Assembly: GCA_017553635.1 (NCBI GenBank)
Contig: JAFZKN010000019.1
Span: forward strand, 1 to 64,000
Origin: Treponema sp.
Lineage (GTDB): Bacteria > Spirochaetota > Spirochaetia > Treponematales > Treponemataceae
DNA length: 64,000 nucleotides
Direction: 5' to 3'
The position numbers were made by a program, and so were the translations under genes. The notes below the pieces were generated by a model. It worked only from the letters and a program-made list of their open reading frames with translations, had not been told where the DNA came from and did no database searches. Below are positions 1 to 9,432 of the stretch, piece by piece. Position 1 is the first letter of the stretch; each line of letters opens with the position of its first letter.

Positions 1-19
1 GAATGCTTAAGTAATAAAT

Positions 20-131
20 GCCTGGTGGCCATAGTGGAGAGGTAATACCCGTTCCCATTCCGAACACGGAAGTCAAGCTCTCTAACGCCGATGATACTGC
101 TTAATTGTGGGAAAGTAGGTAGCTGCCAGGC
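20..131 (+). rRNA. rrf: 5S ribosomal RNA
   Basis: The 5' end (TGCCTGGTGGCC) pairs with the 3' end (GCTGCCAGGC) to form helix I. The internal CCCGTTCCCATTCCGAACACGG segment is characteristic of 5S rRNA loop B/C. The length of about 112 nt fits the family. A run of eight T directly after the closing stem (132-139) probably acts as terminator. Since no 23S is visible upstream, the window probably begins inside or just after an rRNA operon. Confidence 0.95.
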
Positions 132-184
132 TTTTTTTTGTCCTGTGATTTTTCTTTATTCAAAAAAACATGTTATAATCAAGT

Positions 185-757
185 ATGACGAAGACGAACA
201 AGATTTTACTTAATTGTGTTTATTTGCTTTTGACAGTAGTTACAATTTCATTGTTCGTTATTACAAAAGTTCAGAATAATATAGTTTTATTTTCAATCCT
301 GATAACTTTCTTTACAACTTTATTTCATTTTACAATTCGATTCAGTGTGGCAAATGCATTTTATAAGCTTATAGAAAAAAACTGTTCGTATGACAGATGG
401 TGGTTTCGTGAAAAGCGTTTTGAGAAAAAATTATACAGATTTCTGATGATAAAAAAATGGAAGAGAAAAATGCCGACATGGAATGACGGGGATTTTTCTC
501 TTAATCAAAATGATTTAAAGACAGTTGCCGACCATATGTGTAAAGCAGAGGTTTATCATGAAATATGCATGCTGTTGAGTTTTGTTCCGGTTTTATTTTC
601 TCTTTTCTGGGGAAAATTCTGGGTATTTTTCTGGACGTCAGTAGGTGGCTGTGTTTTTGATCTGCTTTTTGTTTTGATACAGAGATATAACAGACCTCGT
701 ATTTTAAAAATGCATTCAGTACATTGTGAAAAAATCTTTGAGGAAAAAAGAGAATAA
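185..757 (+). CDS. Hypothetical inner-membrane protein
   Basis: A 190-residue protein of unknown function. Two hydrophobic segments near the N terminus (about residues 8-27 and 33-52) and two near residues 130-165 suggest four membrane spans around a basic cytoplasmic region rich in W, K and R. A TATAAT box lies at 174-179, only five bases before the ATG, and there is no ribosome binding site. The message may therefore be leaderless, or the true start may lie further in. The 3' end overlaps the 3' end of the convergent RND pump gene by 42 bp. I do not recognise the family. Confidence 0.6.
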   Translation: MTKTNKILLNCVYLLLTVVTISLFVITKVQNNIVLFSILITFFTTLFHFTIRFSVANAFYKLIEKNCSYDRWWFREKRFEKKLYRFLMIKKWKRKMPTWNDGDFSLNQNDLKTVADHMCKAEVYHEICMLLSFVPVLFSLFWGKFWVFFWTSVGGCVFDLLFVLIQRYNRPRILKMHSVHCEKIFEEKRE

Positions 758-3583
758 AAATAAACTTACTATAATTGAATTCAATACCCCTGTTGTCATA
801 AAGAAACTTAATGATTTAATAAATTCAGAATTTGACAGGAAAACCATTGGAAGAGAGCTGAAAATTGTAGTGAGTGATGTAATGAGAATACTTTTTATTC
901 GTTTTGAAATTTTTCCATAAACTGTTTTTCCTGGTGCTTCACTGATATAAATTGAGTTATTGATTACAATTCCAGATAATAAAATAATACCGACTGTATC
1001 TCCAAAGTTAATTTGACTTCCGGTCAAGAAACGGAGTAATAACGGGAGAAAAAGTGATGAAGGTATACAAAGTAATATTATGAATGAGAGTTTAAAATTT
1101 TCGTTTTTTGTAACAAGAAAACAGTAAATACAAAAGATGCAGAAGATGATTATTGCAGTAAGTTTTTTATAAGCATTTTGATTTTCAATTATCAATGATG
1201 GTATTACAAATTTGTAACCATCGTTCAGTTTGATCTGTGATAATGTATTTAAAATTGAATTATATTTTTTTGTAAAATCTTTTTTATCAAGTTCAATAGA
1301 AAAATATGCACAGGCTCTTGAATTGAGCCGGTAAATTTTTGATGGTATTTTTGATTTTGTAATTGTACCGGAATCCTTTAGTGGAATTGATGAATTGTCT
1401 GTAATTATGTTTATTTTGTTAAGTGAGTCAAAATCTTTATTTAATTCAGAAGATAAAGTTACATCAGTTTCCTGATTGTTTATGATTATTTTGGTCACTA
1501 CAGGGTTAAAGATGTTTTGACGCAATTGTTGTGCTGAGTCGGCTGTATATAAATTAATTAAAGATAGTTTGTTTTTGTCCGGTACATAGTTGTACATGAT
1601 TTCTTCGTCTTTAAAATTCAGTGTTGTCTGTAATGCAAGATTGTTCTGATTTATAAGTGAGGCAGTTTCTTTTGCTATGTCTCTGCATTTTGATTCGTCG
1701 TCTCCGGATACGGCTATCTGTATTGAAACCGGTTTTATTTTTTTAGTTACCTTTGGAATGTAGATATATGCCTTTTTTATTAAACCGGATTTTTCCCTTA
1801 TCAAATCGGCAATTTTATTTTCCGTGGTGTTTGAGTATATTACTTCAAATTCAGCGTTTCCGCGTGTAATGTCTGTTTTGACAAAATTTACATTGGGGAT
1901 CTGTTCAACTGATTTTATATATTCAGAAAGTTCATTCTTGACAGAATCTATTTTTCTTTCAGGGTTGAATTCAATTGAAAAATAAAATATGTCTGATTCT
2001 TTTACTGGCTGAATGTTTTTTGGCAGAATAATAAACAGGAGTAGGGTGCATAATGCAGATAAGTAGAAAATTGATTTTATATATTTTTGTATTTTTAAAA
2101 ATTTTAAAAACATTTGTCTTGTTTTCTGTTTGAATTTTGTTTTGAAGAGTGAAACCTGGTTATTTATAAATTCAACCTGTATGCAAAATGACGGGAGAAA
2201 AGACGGCAAAAAGCAGAGTGAAATTATTGTTGAAATGATAAGCATGAAAAGGATTGAAAGAGCGGTGTTTTTGACGGATGGAATTATTGTTGATATAAAA
2301 AGGAGTGGAATTATGGCTATTAATGTCGTTATTGTCGAGATGAGAATTGAAGGGATTGTCTGTATTGCTTTTTTATGGAAATTAATTGTGGATGATGTTT
2401 GATTTTGTATTTCATATAGGACAAGACTTGTATCTGCGATGAGACCGATAGAAATTGAGATTCCTGAAAGAAGGTTTTCGTTGATGCTGATACCGGATAT
2501 TGAAAGAAATCCAAGAGTCCAGATTATTGTTGTGATTGTCACGGCCGAAAGGATTAATGAAAATTTCAGTGAATGGTAAAAAATAAAGACAATCACACCT
2601 GTTATTATGATAGTGATCATGAGAGTCCTGATGACGGATAGAAAGATTTCTTTTTGTTTCTGTCCGATATCATAAATAAAGATAGGTCTGAGCTTTTCAA
2701 TTTCTTTTGATTGAAACAGTCTATGGCATTCTGTTGAAATATTTATGAGGTTTGAGCTGTCTGATGTTTTTATATTTATAAAACTTGTTTCTATGTTGTT
2801 TAATAAAACGGTCTCAGTTTTTGGCTGCACGCTTTGTGTTATTCTGGCAATATGGTTTAGGTTTATGGAAGATTTTTCTGTTAAGAGTTTTATTTGAGGA
2901 AGTTCATGTTCGCAGTTGAGTCTATTGTTGAAAAAATACGAAGATTTGCTGGATGAAGATTTCTTTTCTGCAGATATGTTTGATGAGTTTTCTATAGATA
3001 TGGTTTTTGCAATCTGATCGGGAGTGATGTGGTAATTTGCAATAAGCATGTTGTTGAAATTGATTGATATATTTTTATTTTCTGTTCCACTTATTATAAC
3101 TTCGGTTACGCCGTTTATGGATTCTATTTTTGATTTGATGTATTTTTCTATATAATCTTTGTCTGCGTTGAGTGAAATGCATATTACAGCTTTTTCTTCT
3201 GTGTTTGAATTAATAATCTGAGGCTTCTGAACGCTGTTTGGAAGTGTGTTATAAAGGTTTTCTGTGATTGTTCTGATTTTAAGATAAGTTGAATCTGTAT
3301 CGGCTGTTTTATAAAACCAGGCTGTTGTAATTGATTCATTAAACCTGCATGTTGATTTTAATTCACAAATTGAGTCAAGTTCGATTAATTTTTCTTCAAG
3401 AGGTTTTGTAATGAGTCTTTCCATTACAAGAGGGTCGATTCCGTAGTAATTAAATTTTATTGAATAAATATTGTATTTTGATTCTGTGGTGTTTGAATAA
3501 TTCAATTTTAAAATTGCATACGAAAAAATTATGGTAATTATAGAAAATATGAAAAAAGCTTTTTTGGGTTTTAGAAAATTCAT
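716..3583 (-). CDS. RND-family efflux pump, inner-membrane subunit 2
   Basis: A 955-residue resistance-nodulation-division transporter. It has an N-terminal TM helix, a large periplasmic domain, a TM block near residues 310-460, a second periplasmic domain and a C-terminal TM block. The TM4 motif GLIADTSLVLYE keeps one of the two Asp residues used in proton relay (AcrB has DD). The TM10 motif INNSIYISE has Asn where AcrB has Lys940. Like the preceding pump it is shorter than AcrB (about 1,050). It is the last gene of the operon and its start overlaps the preceding pump stop by four bases (translational coupling). With the 974-residue pump it may form a hetero-oligomer, as in MdtBC. The substrate is unknown. 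Confidence 0.85.
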   Translation of the reverse strand: MNFLKPKKAFFIFSIITIIFSYAILKLNYSNTTESKYNIYSIKFNYYGIDPLVMERLITKPLEEKLIELDSICELKSTCRFNESITTAWFYKTADTDSTYLKIRTITENLYNTLPNSVQKPQIINSNTEEKAVICISLNADKDYIEKYIKSKIESINGVTEVIISGTENKNISINFNNMLIANYHITPDQIAKTISIENSSNISAEKKSSSSKSSYFFNNRLNCEHELPQIKLLTEKSSINLNHIARITQSVQPKTETVLLNNIETSFINIKTSDSSNLINISTECHRLFQSKEIEKLRPIFIYDIGQKQKEIFLSVIRTLMITIIITGVIVFIFYHSLKFSLILSAVTITTIIWTLGFLSISGISINENLLSGISISIGLIADTSLVLYEIQNQTSSTINFHKKAIQTIPSILISTITTLIAIIPLLFISTIIPSVKNTALSILFMLIISTIISLCFLPSFLPSFCIQVEFINNQVSLFKTKFKQKTRQMFLKFLKIQKYIKSIFYLSALCTLLLFIILPKNIQPVKESDIFYFSIEFNPERKIDSVKNELSEYIKSVEQIPNVNFVKTDITRGNAEFEVIYSNTTENKIADLIREKSGLIKKAYIYIPKVTKKIKPVSIQIAVSGDDESKCRDIAKETASLINQNNLALQTTLNFKDEEIMYNYVPDKNKLSLINLYTADSAQQLRQNIFNPVVTKIIINNQETDVTLSSELNKDFDSLNKINIITDNSSIPLKDSGTITKSKIPSKIYRLNSRACAYFSIELDKKDFTKKYNSILNTLSQIKLNDGYKFVIPSLIIENQNAYKKLTAIIIFCIFCIYCFLVTKNENFKLSFIILLCIPSSLFLPLLLRFLTGSQINFGDTVGIILLSGIVINNSIYISEAPGKTVYGKISKRIKSILITSLTTIFSSLPMVFLSNSEFIKSLSFFMTTGVLNSIIVSLFLFSFFLKDFFTMY

Positions 3584-6504
3584 TTCAGGCTCCTTTTGTG
3601 ATGTGTACTGAAAATTACAGGATAGATGATGAGTACAACAGGAAGCGAAACAGAAAGACCGCCTGTGAGTGCAATTGCCATCGAGGTCTGGGTGTTAATC
3701 CCAAACAGGTTGATTGTAAAAGGAATGAGAGCGCAGATAGAAGTAAGTGTTGTAAGTGCAATAGGTCGAAGTTTTGAAACAAAATAATTTATTTTATTTT
3801 CAATATTTAGTGTTTTTAAATTAAGTCCTTCATAAAGAATAATTGAATTATTAACAGATGTTCCGAACAGAATTATGAGGGCAAGAATACTGTGGATATT
3901 CAATGATTGTGCAAAAACAAATAGGAAAAGAAATGCACCGAAAAATGCTGGAATGATTGTAATAAGGAAAATGAGTGGCATCAAAAAAGATTCAAACTGA
4001 GCACCGAGCAGGCAATAAAGGAGAATGAGTGTAACTGTACAAAGAAGAATGCTCGAGTAAAGAAGTTCTGTTTTCTGCTTTTGAGAAGTGGAAGTAATTG
4101 TATATGGAGTATCAATGCAGTTTTTGTTTTGTAATATCATTTTTTCAATGGAATTTGTTTTTTTTGAATCAATTTTATTATATCTGAATAAAATTTTAGG
4201 TATGTATTCAGTTGTAAAAGAACCTAATGCACTGACTGGAATCGTTTTGTTTCCTGTCTGGACGAACATTCTTTTTTCATCGAGCTGAGCTTTATCGAAC
4301 ATGATTTTAACCGGTATATATTTCCCTTTTTTAAGGAAAGTTCCTGCTTCGAGACCTTCAAACAGCTGGTAAATAGAAGTGCTTATGTAGTACCTCGGAA
4401 TTCTGTAATAGTTACATTTTAATGAATCCGGTGTGAAAATGTGTTCGGTCTGGTAATAGTTTGGAAATAAATCCGAAACGCCGTCAAAAATCGAGTCAAT
4501 AACTTTTTGAGATTGAATGTAAGACGGAATTTCAGAAGAAATGATGAACGTTTCATTCAAATCCATTGTTTTTGAAACAAGATCCTGTGATTTGAAATAT
4601 GTAAAATTTTGATTTTGTGATTCTAGAAATAATCTGAGTGCTTTAAGCTCATTGTTATTAAAAAATACGGTAAAAATAACTTTATTGTCTGAGTTGGTTA
4701 CGTCTGACAGTGTTTCAAAGTCATTCTGTTCAATTCCACCTGTACAGATGATTAATGTGGTGTCAAAGTTTTTTGTAAGTGTTTTTAGGAAGGTTTCTGT
4801 TTTAGATTGAATGTGTTCGAGGGAATAATCTGGCGGAAAAGTCAGTGCAAATTCAATTTTATTTTCTTTTGTGTTTTGAATTATACTTTTTTTAAGAAAA
4901 GGAAACAGTATAGCTGCAGATAGAAAAGAAAATATAATTATTTTTACAGGAAGCATTTTGTTTTTGATTTTGCACTTAAGGAATGCTGAATAAAATTGTT
5001 CTATTTTTGAAAAGAAAACCTGCTTTTGAATTTTTGATTCAATTTTAAAAAGCTTTACGCATGCCGGAATGAATGAAAAAGAAATCAGAAGTGAATAAAA
5101 GATACTTGCGGTTATACTGATTGCCAGGTCGCAGAAAAGTTCGCCAAAGATGCCGGGTAAGAGAAAAAAGGGAATAAATACTATGATTGTAGTTAATGAA
5201 GAGCTTAGATTCGATTTTGATACTTGTTGGATTGAGGAAATTATTGTGCTGTCGGTAATTTTTGATCGCACCCTGGATAAAATGCTCTCGATGGATACAA
5301 TTGACGAATCGACTATCATCCCGAGTGAAATTGAAATTCCCGAAAGTGAAAACAGATTTATAGTTTTCCCGGTAATTTTTAAAACTGTAATTGAAAAGAG
5401 AATGCATAACGGGATTACAAGAGAAATTATAAAGGAGATTTTCAGATTTTTAAAAAACAAAAGCAGGATAAGAAATGTTATGACTGAACTTATAAGTGCT
5501 GAAATATAAACAAGCATAATTGAATTGCTTATTTGTCGTGAAACGTCTTCAATTATGACGAAATTAAGATTTGGGTATGATGTTTTTAAATCATCTATTT
5601 TTGTGTGAATTTTTTTTGAAACTGATATCGGACTAAAATCTGTTTTCTTTGAAATTGAAATTAAAATGCATTCATTATTGTTGAAATAAGAAAAGCTTTC
5701 TTTATCCATTGTACCTGAAAATGTTTTTCCGATGTCTTTTATCAGAGTATTCTGTTTTCCGGTTATGACAGGGGTTTGAAGAATGTCATCGAGTGTTTTG
5801 TATAATCCTGACGTTTTTAAAATATATTCATTTTTATAATCTGAAATAGTACCCGCTGGATATTCGTAGTTAGAATTTATAATTGCATTTTGTACCTGCT
5901 GGAGACTGATTCCTTTTGAAATAGTTAGAGAAGGGTCAAGGATGACATCAATCTGTTCTTTGAGTCCACCTGTAATTGAGATTTTTCCTACACCATTTAT
6001 TTTTTGAAATTCATGTTTAATTTCGTTGTCGGCTTCGTTACGTGCATTTATTAAATCGTTGTTTTTGGGAATGACTGCAAGTTTTATAAGCTGGTTTTTC
6101 TGAGTGGAAAAAATTTCTGCTTCGGGTTTTGAACAATTCTGAGGGAGAATTGCAGAAAGTCTGTCTATTATCTGGCGGGATTCTATTAATGCTGAATTGA
6201 TGTTTGTTCCATATTGAAGTTCAATTTTTAAAATTGAAAGACCGTCTCGTGTGATGGAGCTGATATTTTTAATTCCCTTGAGTGAACAGAATGAATCTTC
6301 CATAGGAATTGTAACGAGTTCTTTCATTTGTTCAGCGGGAATTCCAGGGTAAGATGAATTTATTAAAATTGTTCTGTCTGATATAAATGGAAGATAGTCC
6401 ATTTTTATTGTAAAAAGACTTAAGAATCCTGTGATAAAAAAGAGAAGAAAATACATAAGAACAGAAATCGGATGTCGGACAGAATATTCAATCAGTTTTT
6501 TCAT
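3580..6504 (-). CDS. RND-family efflux pump, inner-membrane subunit 1
   Basis: A 974-residue RND transporter that starts with the usual cytoplasmic start plus TM1 (MKKLIEYSVRHPISVLMYF). Two blocks of TM helices flank two periplasmic porter/docking domains. The TM4 motif GMIVDSSIVSIES retains one Asp. The TM10 motif SVNNSIILYE lacks the AcrB Lys940 equivalent, as in many HAE-1-like pumps of anaerobes. It lies 10 bp after the Ig-like lipoprotein gene and is coupled to the second pump by an ATGA overlap. Two divergent pumps sharing one adaptor and one TolC partner point to a heteromeric exporter. Export of a lipid, lipoprotein or toxic compound is possible, but the substrate cannot be read from the sequence. 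Confidence 0.87.
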   Translation of the reverse strand: MKKLIEYSVRHPISVLMYFLLFFITGFLSLFTIKMDYLPFISDRTILINSSYPGIPAEQMKELVTIPMEDSFCSLKGIKNISSITRDGLSILKIELQYGTNINSALIESRQIIDRLSAILPQNCSKPEAEIFSTQKNQLIKLAVIPKNNDLINARNEADNEIKHEFQKINGVGKISITGGLKEQIDVILDPSLTISKGISLQQVQNAIINSNYEYPAGTISDYKNEYILKTSGLYKTLDDILQTPVITGKQNTLIKDIGKTFSGTMDKESFSYFNNNECILISISKKTDFSPISVSKKIHTKIDDLKTSYPNLNFVIIEDVSRQISNSIMLVYISALISSVITFLILLLFFKNLKISFIISLVIPLCILFSITVLKITGKTINLFSLSGISISLGMIVDSSIVSIESILSRVRSKITDSTIISSIQQVSKSNLSSSLTTIIVFIPFFLLPGIFGELFCDLAISITASIFYSLLISFSFIPACVKLFKIESKIQKQVFFSKIEQFYSAFLKCKIKNKMLPVKIIIFSFLSAAILFPFLKKSIIQNTKENKIEFALTFPPDYSLEHIQSKTETFLKTLTKNFDTTLIICTGGIEQNDFETLSDVTNSDNKVIFTVFFNNNELKALRLFLESQNQNFTYFKSQDLVSKTMDLNETFIISSEIPSYIQSQKVIDSIFDGVSDLFPNYYQTEHIFTPDSLKCNYYRIPRYYISTSIYQLFEGLEAGTFLKKGKYIPVKIMFDKAQLDEKRMFVQTGNKTIPVSALGSFTTEYIPKILFRYNKIDSKKTNSIEKMILQNKNCIDTPYTITSTSQKQKTELLYSSILLCTVTLILLYCLLGAQFESFLMPLIFLITIIPAFFGAFLFLFVFAQSLNIHSILALIILFGTSVNNSIILYEGLNLKTLNIENKINYFVSKLRPIALTTLTSICALIPFTINLFGINTQTSMAIALTGGLSVSLPVVLIIYPVIFSTHHKRSLK

Positions 6505-6514
6505 TTAAACTCCC

Positions 6515-7993
6515 TTATTTTTTATTAAAAGAAAGTTTTATCGGGCGGTCGATTTTATTTCCGAGATTGTCGCAGAGGTTTTCTGAAATATTAAGTTTTA
6601 TCAAGCCATTTGAATCGTTGTTTTGAACGCTGTAAGTACAGTTTACGATACATAGATTTTGATCTGAAATCTGATTTAAAGTTGAAGAATCAAGACTTAA
6701 AAAAGCAGGATTGAAATCTGTATCATTATAAAATCTGGCTTTACTGATGTTTTCAATTCTGTGAGGAGTAAAATCAATGCAGTTTTGTGTTTTTGTAAGC
6801 TCAATATTATCTATTGAGGACAAAATTTTTATATATTCTGCATCTGGTGAACATGTAAATATTAGATACAGATTAATGTCCGGTGAAGAAATATTATCAA
6901 CGGTCGGAAAAATATTTACTGGAAAAATTATATCCTGGTAGTTGGTATTTTCGTTTAGAAGAATAAATTTATCCGGAAATTGAAGTATTCCTGTTATAAA
7001 TTTAAGGCTTTGGTCAGACGGATTATTAAATCTGATTGTAGATTCGGATGGGTCAAGAAAATTATTGTTAATATCTTTAACTTTATCTTTGATTTTTATA
7101 ATGTATGATGAATTATAGCTTGGAACAGAACCGAAATTTATAATAGCTTCTTTTTTGGTAAACTCATTTTTTGAAATTGTAAATGAAATTTCTGGGATTA
7201 TTTCTATATTCGTCAGAAGACTGTCAAAATCTATTTGACGTGTAAAATCGATTTTAATATAAGAGTTTTGTTTTATAAAATCGTTTGTCTGATTTAGGTT
7301 AATAGAAGTAGTGTTATTAGAAACTGCACTAAGAGAATAATATGTTTTTTCTGAAGAAGAATTGTAGATGAATGTATATGCATAAGGAGTCTTTAGAAAA
7401 TTGTTATAGATATCTGAAAGGTCGGTATTGATTGATATTATATATCTTTTATTGTTTTCAAGAGGAAGATAAAAATCTATTTCTACATTTGTATTGTCGG
7501 AATTCCAGATTGAAAAATACTGGCTCGAGTGGTTTATTGAAAATGATTTATCAAATGTATCTGATTTTATTGGATTTGAAAACGTAATCTTAATTTTATC
7601 AGTTTGAGTAAAGTTTATTATCTTCGGATTTTCACTGCTTTCTTTTGTTGAAAATGAATAAGAATATGTATTTAGAAGCGAATTTCCGTTTATATCTTCT
7701 GCATCTGTTGAAATCATTATTCTATAGTTATGATTCTTTTCGATTTTGTTATCAGGTAAAAAAATAAACTTGTTATTCGAGAAATAAAATGTCCCTTCTT
7801 CTCTTATGTCGTCTTTTATAAATGTAAATGCATTTTTAATCGATACTGTGTCCGGGGTATTTGAAAAAGTTACTGTAATTTTATCATCTGAATAATTAAT
7901 ATCCTTTACCTTAAAATCTGGGAAAATTATGCTTGAACATGATGTAAATAGAATAAAAATCAATGCTATTATTCTGCAGAAAAAAGTACGCAT
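6515..7993 (-). CDS. Lipoprotein with SbsA/Big_5 Ig-like domains
   Basis: A 492-residue lipoprotein with a signal peptide ending in the lipobox LFTSC. About three or four repeats follow the Big_5/SbsA Ig-like pattern: KITVTFS..., then an RIMISTDAEDINGN-type strand, then YSYSFST. The repeats begin near residues 28, 126 and 230. The start is supported by GGAGAA six bases upstream of the ATG. The gene overlaps the preceding paralogue by 25 bp within the RND operon. I infer a surface or periplasmic accessory of the efflux complex, perhaps a spacer or substrate-binding protein. Such domains are not usual RND partners. Confidence 0.7.
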   Translation of the reverse strand: MRTFFCRIIALIFILFTSCSSIIFPDFKVKDINYSDDKITVTFSNTPDTVSIKNAFTFIKDDIREEGTFYFSNNKFIFLPDNKIEKNHNYRIMISTDAEDINGNSLLNTYSYSFSTKESSENPKIINFTQTDKIKITFSNPIKSDTFDKSFSINHSSQYFSIWNSDNTNVEIDFYLPLENNKRYIISINTDLSDIYNNFLKTPYAYTFIYNSSSEKTYYSLSAVSNNTTSINLNQTNDFIKQNSYIKIDFTRQIDFDSLLTNIEIIPEISFTISKNEFTKKEAIINFGSVPSYNSSYIIKIKDKVKDINNNFLDPSESTIRFNNPSDQSLKFITGILQFPDKFILLNENTNYQDIIFPVNIFPTVDNISSPDINLYLIFTCSPDAEYIKILSSIDNIELTKTQNCIDFTPHRIENISKARFYNDTDFNPAFLSLDSSTLNQISDQNLCIVNCTYSVQNNDSNGLIKLNISENLCDNLGNKIDRPIKLSFNKK

Positions 7994-9432
7994 AGGCTGT
8001 TCTCCATATATTCTCCGGAAGTACTTTTGATTAAGTCTTCCGTGCAGCTGATATTAAGGCTGTAGATGATTTTTCTTGCAGCATCATAAGAAAAATTTTC
8101 ATATTTCAAAATTACGCTGTTTTGCGAATCATTCCATTTTATCTCGCGGAGACGGGGTGTTTTTATATAAGGCGGAAACTGTGCATTTAGAGAAACTGCT
8201 TTTTCAATATTTGTCAGGCATTTTCTGTCAATTTGTTTTGAAAAATTCAGCTGTATGAATAGTGTATCGCAGTCAGAAATTAATACAGGAGTTATCTGGT
8301 CCTGTATTTGATCTCCTGTATAAAAAGGATTTCCAGTTATGCTGCTAAACTGGATGTCAGTAATATTATTGAATGAAATATCTGTAATTTTTAAAAAAGA
8401 GTTATAGGGTGTAAAGGAGAATACGTATTCCTTTGCAGGTGGAATTGAGTTTATATCTTTAATATTCTGCGGGATGATGACAGTGTAGTTTTGATTTATA
8501 TTAAAATGTTTTTCCGGTGTAAAACAGATTTTTTTGTCATCACTGCAAAAATTTCCTCTAACAGGCGGCTGGATTATAAAATGACTTTTGAAAGAGTTAA
8601 AATCGATTTCTTTGTTGAAGTTAAAGATAAGACTGTCGTTTATTCCTAAATTTATGTTTTCTGAAATGCTTTGTGAATTTACGGAAAGGAGTTCTGGTCT
8701 GACATAATCTTTTTCTGCGCAAAATGTTTCTTTATATTCTTTTACCAGTTCATAACCATCAACTGATTTTATATTCTTTACTGAATATGTGAAAAAAGAG
8801 TTTATATCCCATTTATCATCTGGCGTAATGATTACTTTTGTGTCATTATCTGTATATTCTTTTTTAATCTGAATAAATGGAGTAATTGAAAAGTTGTTTT
8901 CAAAGTCCGGGATATCGATGCTTTTATTGAAAGTAAGTTCAATAGCATTGTCGGGCTCTTTGTTTGAAACAGGAAGTTTTGTCTGTGTCATTATAAAAAA
9001 ATCTTTTTCAATTCCATAAATAAAAAACCTCTGGTAATCAACGTTGTAATAACGGTCATCAAAGGTTCTATATCTTCCACATATCGAAAATTTATAATTA
9101 CAGTTTTTCTTAAATCCTTCTTTTGGCTTTATTGTACAATGTTTTTTATTCCAGAAAATATCCAGTTCAACAGTTGAATTGCTTTTTTTAAGATTAATTA
9201 TGGATTCTACGGCATTTCTTTCAGGTTCAATTGAAAAAACTATGTCGATAGATTCTTTTTCAAAATAAGTTTTCGTTTCTTTTATATTTGTTGAAATATC
9301 AAGTTCTTCCAGTGTGATGAGACGGCACGCTGTTGTTTCAAACAGTAAGAAAAGGAGTAGAGTGGTTTTTGCACATTTTTGAAGTATCTTTAATATTGTA
9401 TTTGATTTAAAGTATTTTAACATTTGTTCCAT
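7969..9432 (-). CDS. Lipoprotein with Ig-like (Big_5-type) domains
   Basis: A 487-residue paralogue-like neighbour of the next Ig-like lipoprotein, with a signal peptide ending in LFETTAC. Repeats of the form IDIVFSIEP, IELTFNKSIDIPDF and LIFNFNKEIDFNSF, each followed by a YTVIIPQNIKDIN-type strand, indicate three or so Big_5/SbsA Ig-like modules. The ATG at 9423 sits better behind AAGGA (8-base spacing) than the ATG at 9432, so the mature gene may be three codons shorter. It overlaps the adaptor gene by 26 bp and is clearly co-translated with the efflux genes. Its role in the exporter is unknown. Confidence 0.7.
   Translation of the reverse strand: MEQMLKYFKSNTILKILQKCAKTTLLLFLLFETTACRLITLEELDISTNIKETKTYFEKESIDIVFSIEPERNAVESIINLKKSNSTVELDIFWNKKHCTIKPKEGFKKNCNYKFSICGRYRTFDDRYYNVDYQRFFIYGIEKDFFIMTQTKLPVSNKEPDNAIELTFNKSIDIPDFENNFSITPFIQIKKEYTDNDTKVIITPDDKWDINSFFTYSVKNIKSVDGYELVKEYKETFCAEKDYVRPELLSVNSQSISENINLGINDSLIFNFNKEIDFNSFKSHFIIQPPVRGNFCSDDKKICFTPEKHFNINQNYTVIIPQNIKDINSIPPAKEYVFSFTPYNSFLKITDISFNNITDIQFSSITGNPFYTGDQIQDQITPVLISDCDTLFIQLNFSKQIDRKCLTNIEKAVSLNAQFPPYIKTPRLREIKWNDSQNSVILKYENFSYDAARKIIYSLNISCTEDLIKSTSGEYMENSLCVLFSAE

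Noticed and set aside
2130..2402. Plus-strand frame inside the RND gene
   Set aside because: Entirely inside a conserved RND coding region, with no binding site or recognisable domain; a shadow frame.
5150..5509. 119-residue plus-strand frame inside the first RND pump
   Set aside because: Antisense to conserved transmembrane helices of the pump; no supporting start signal or homology.
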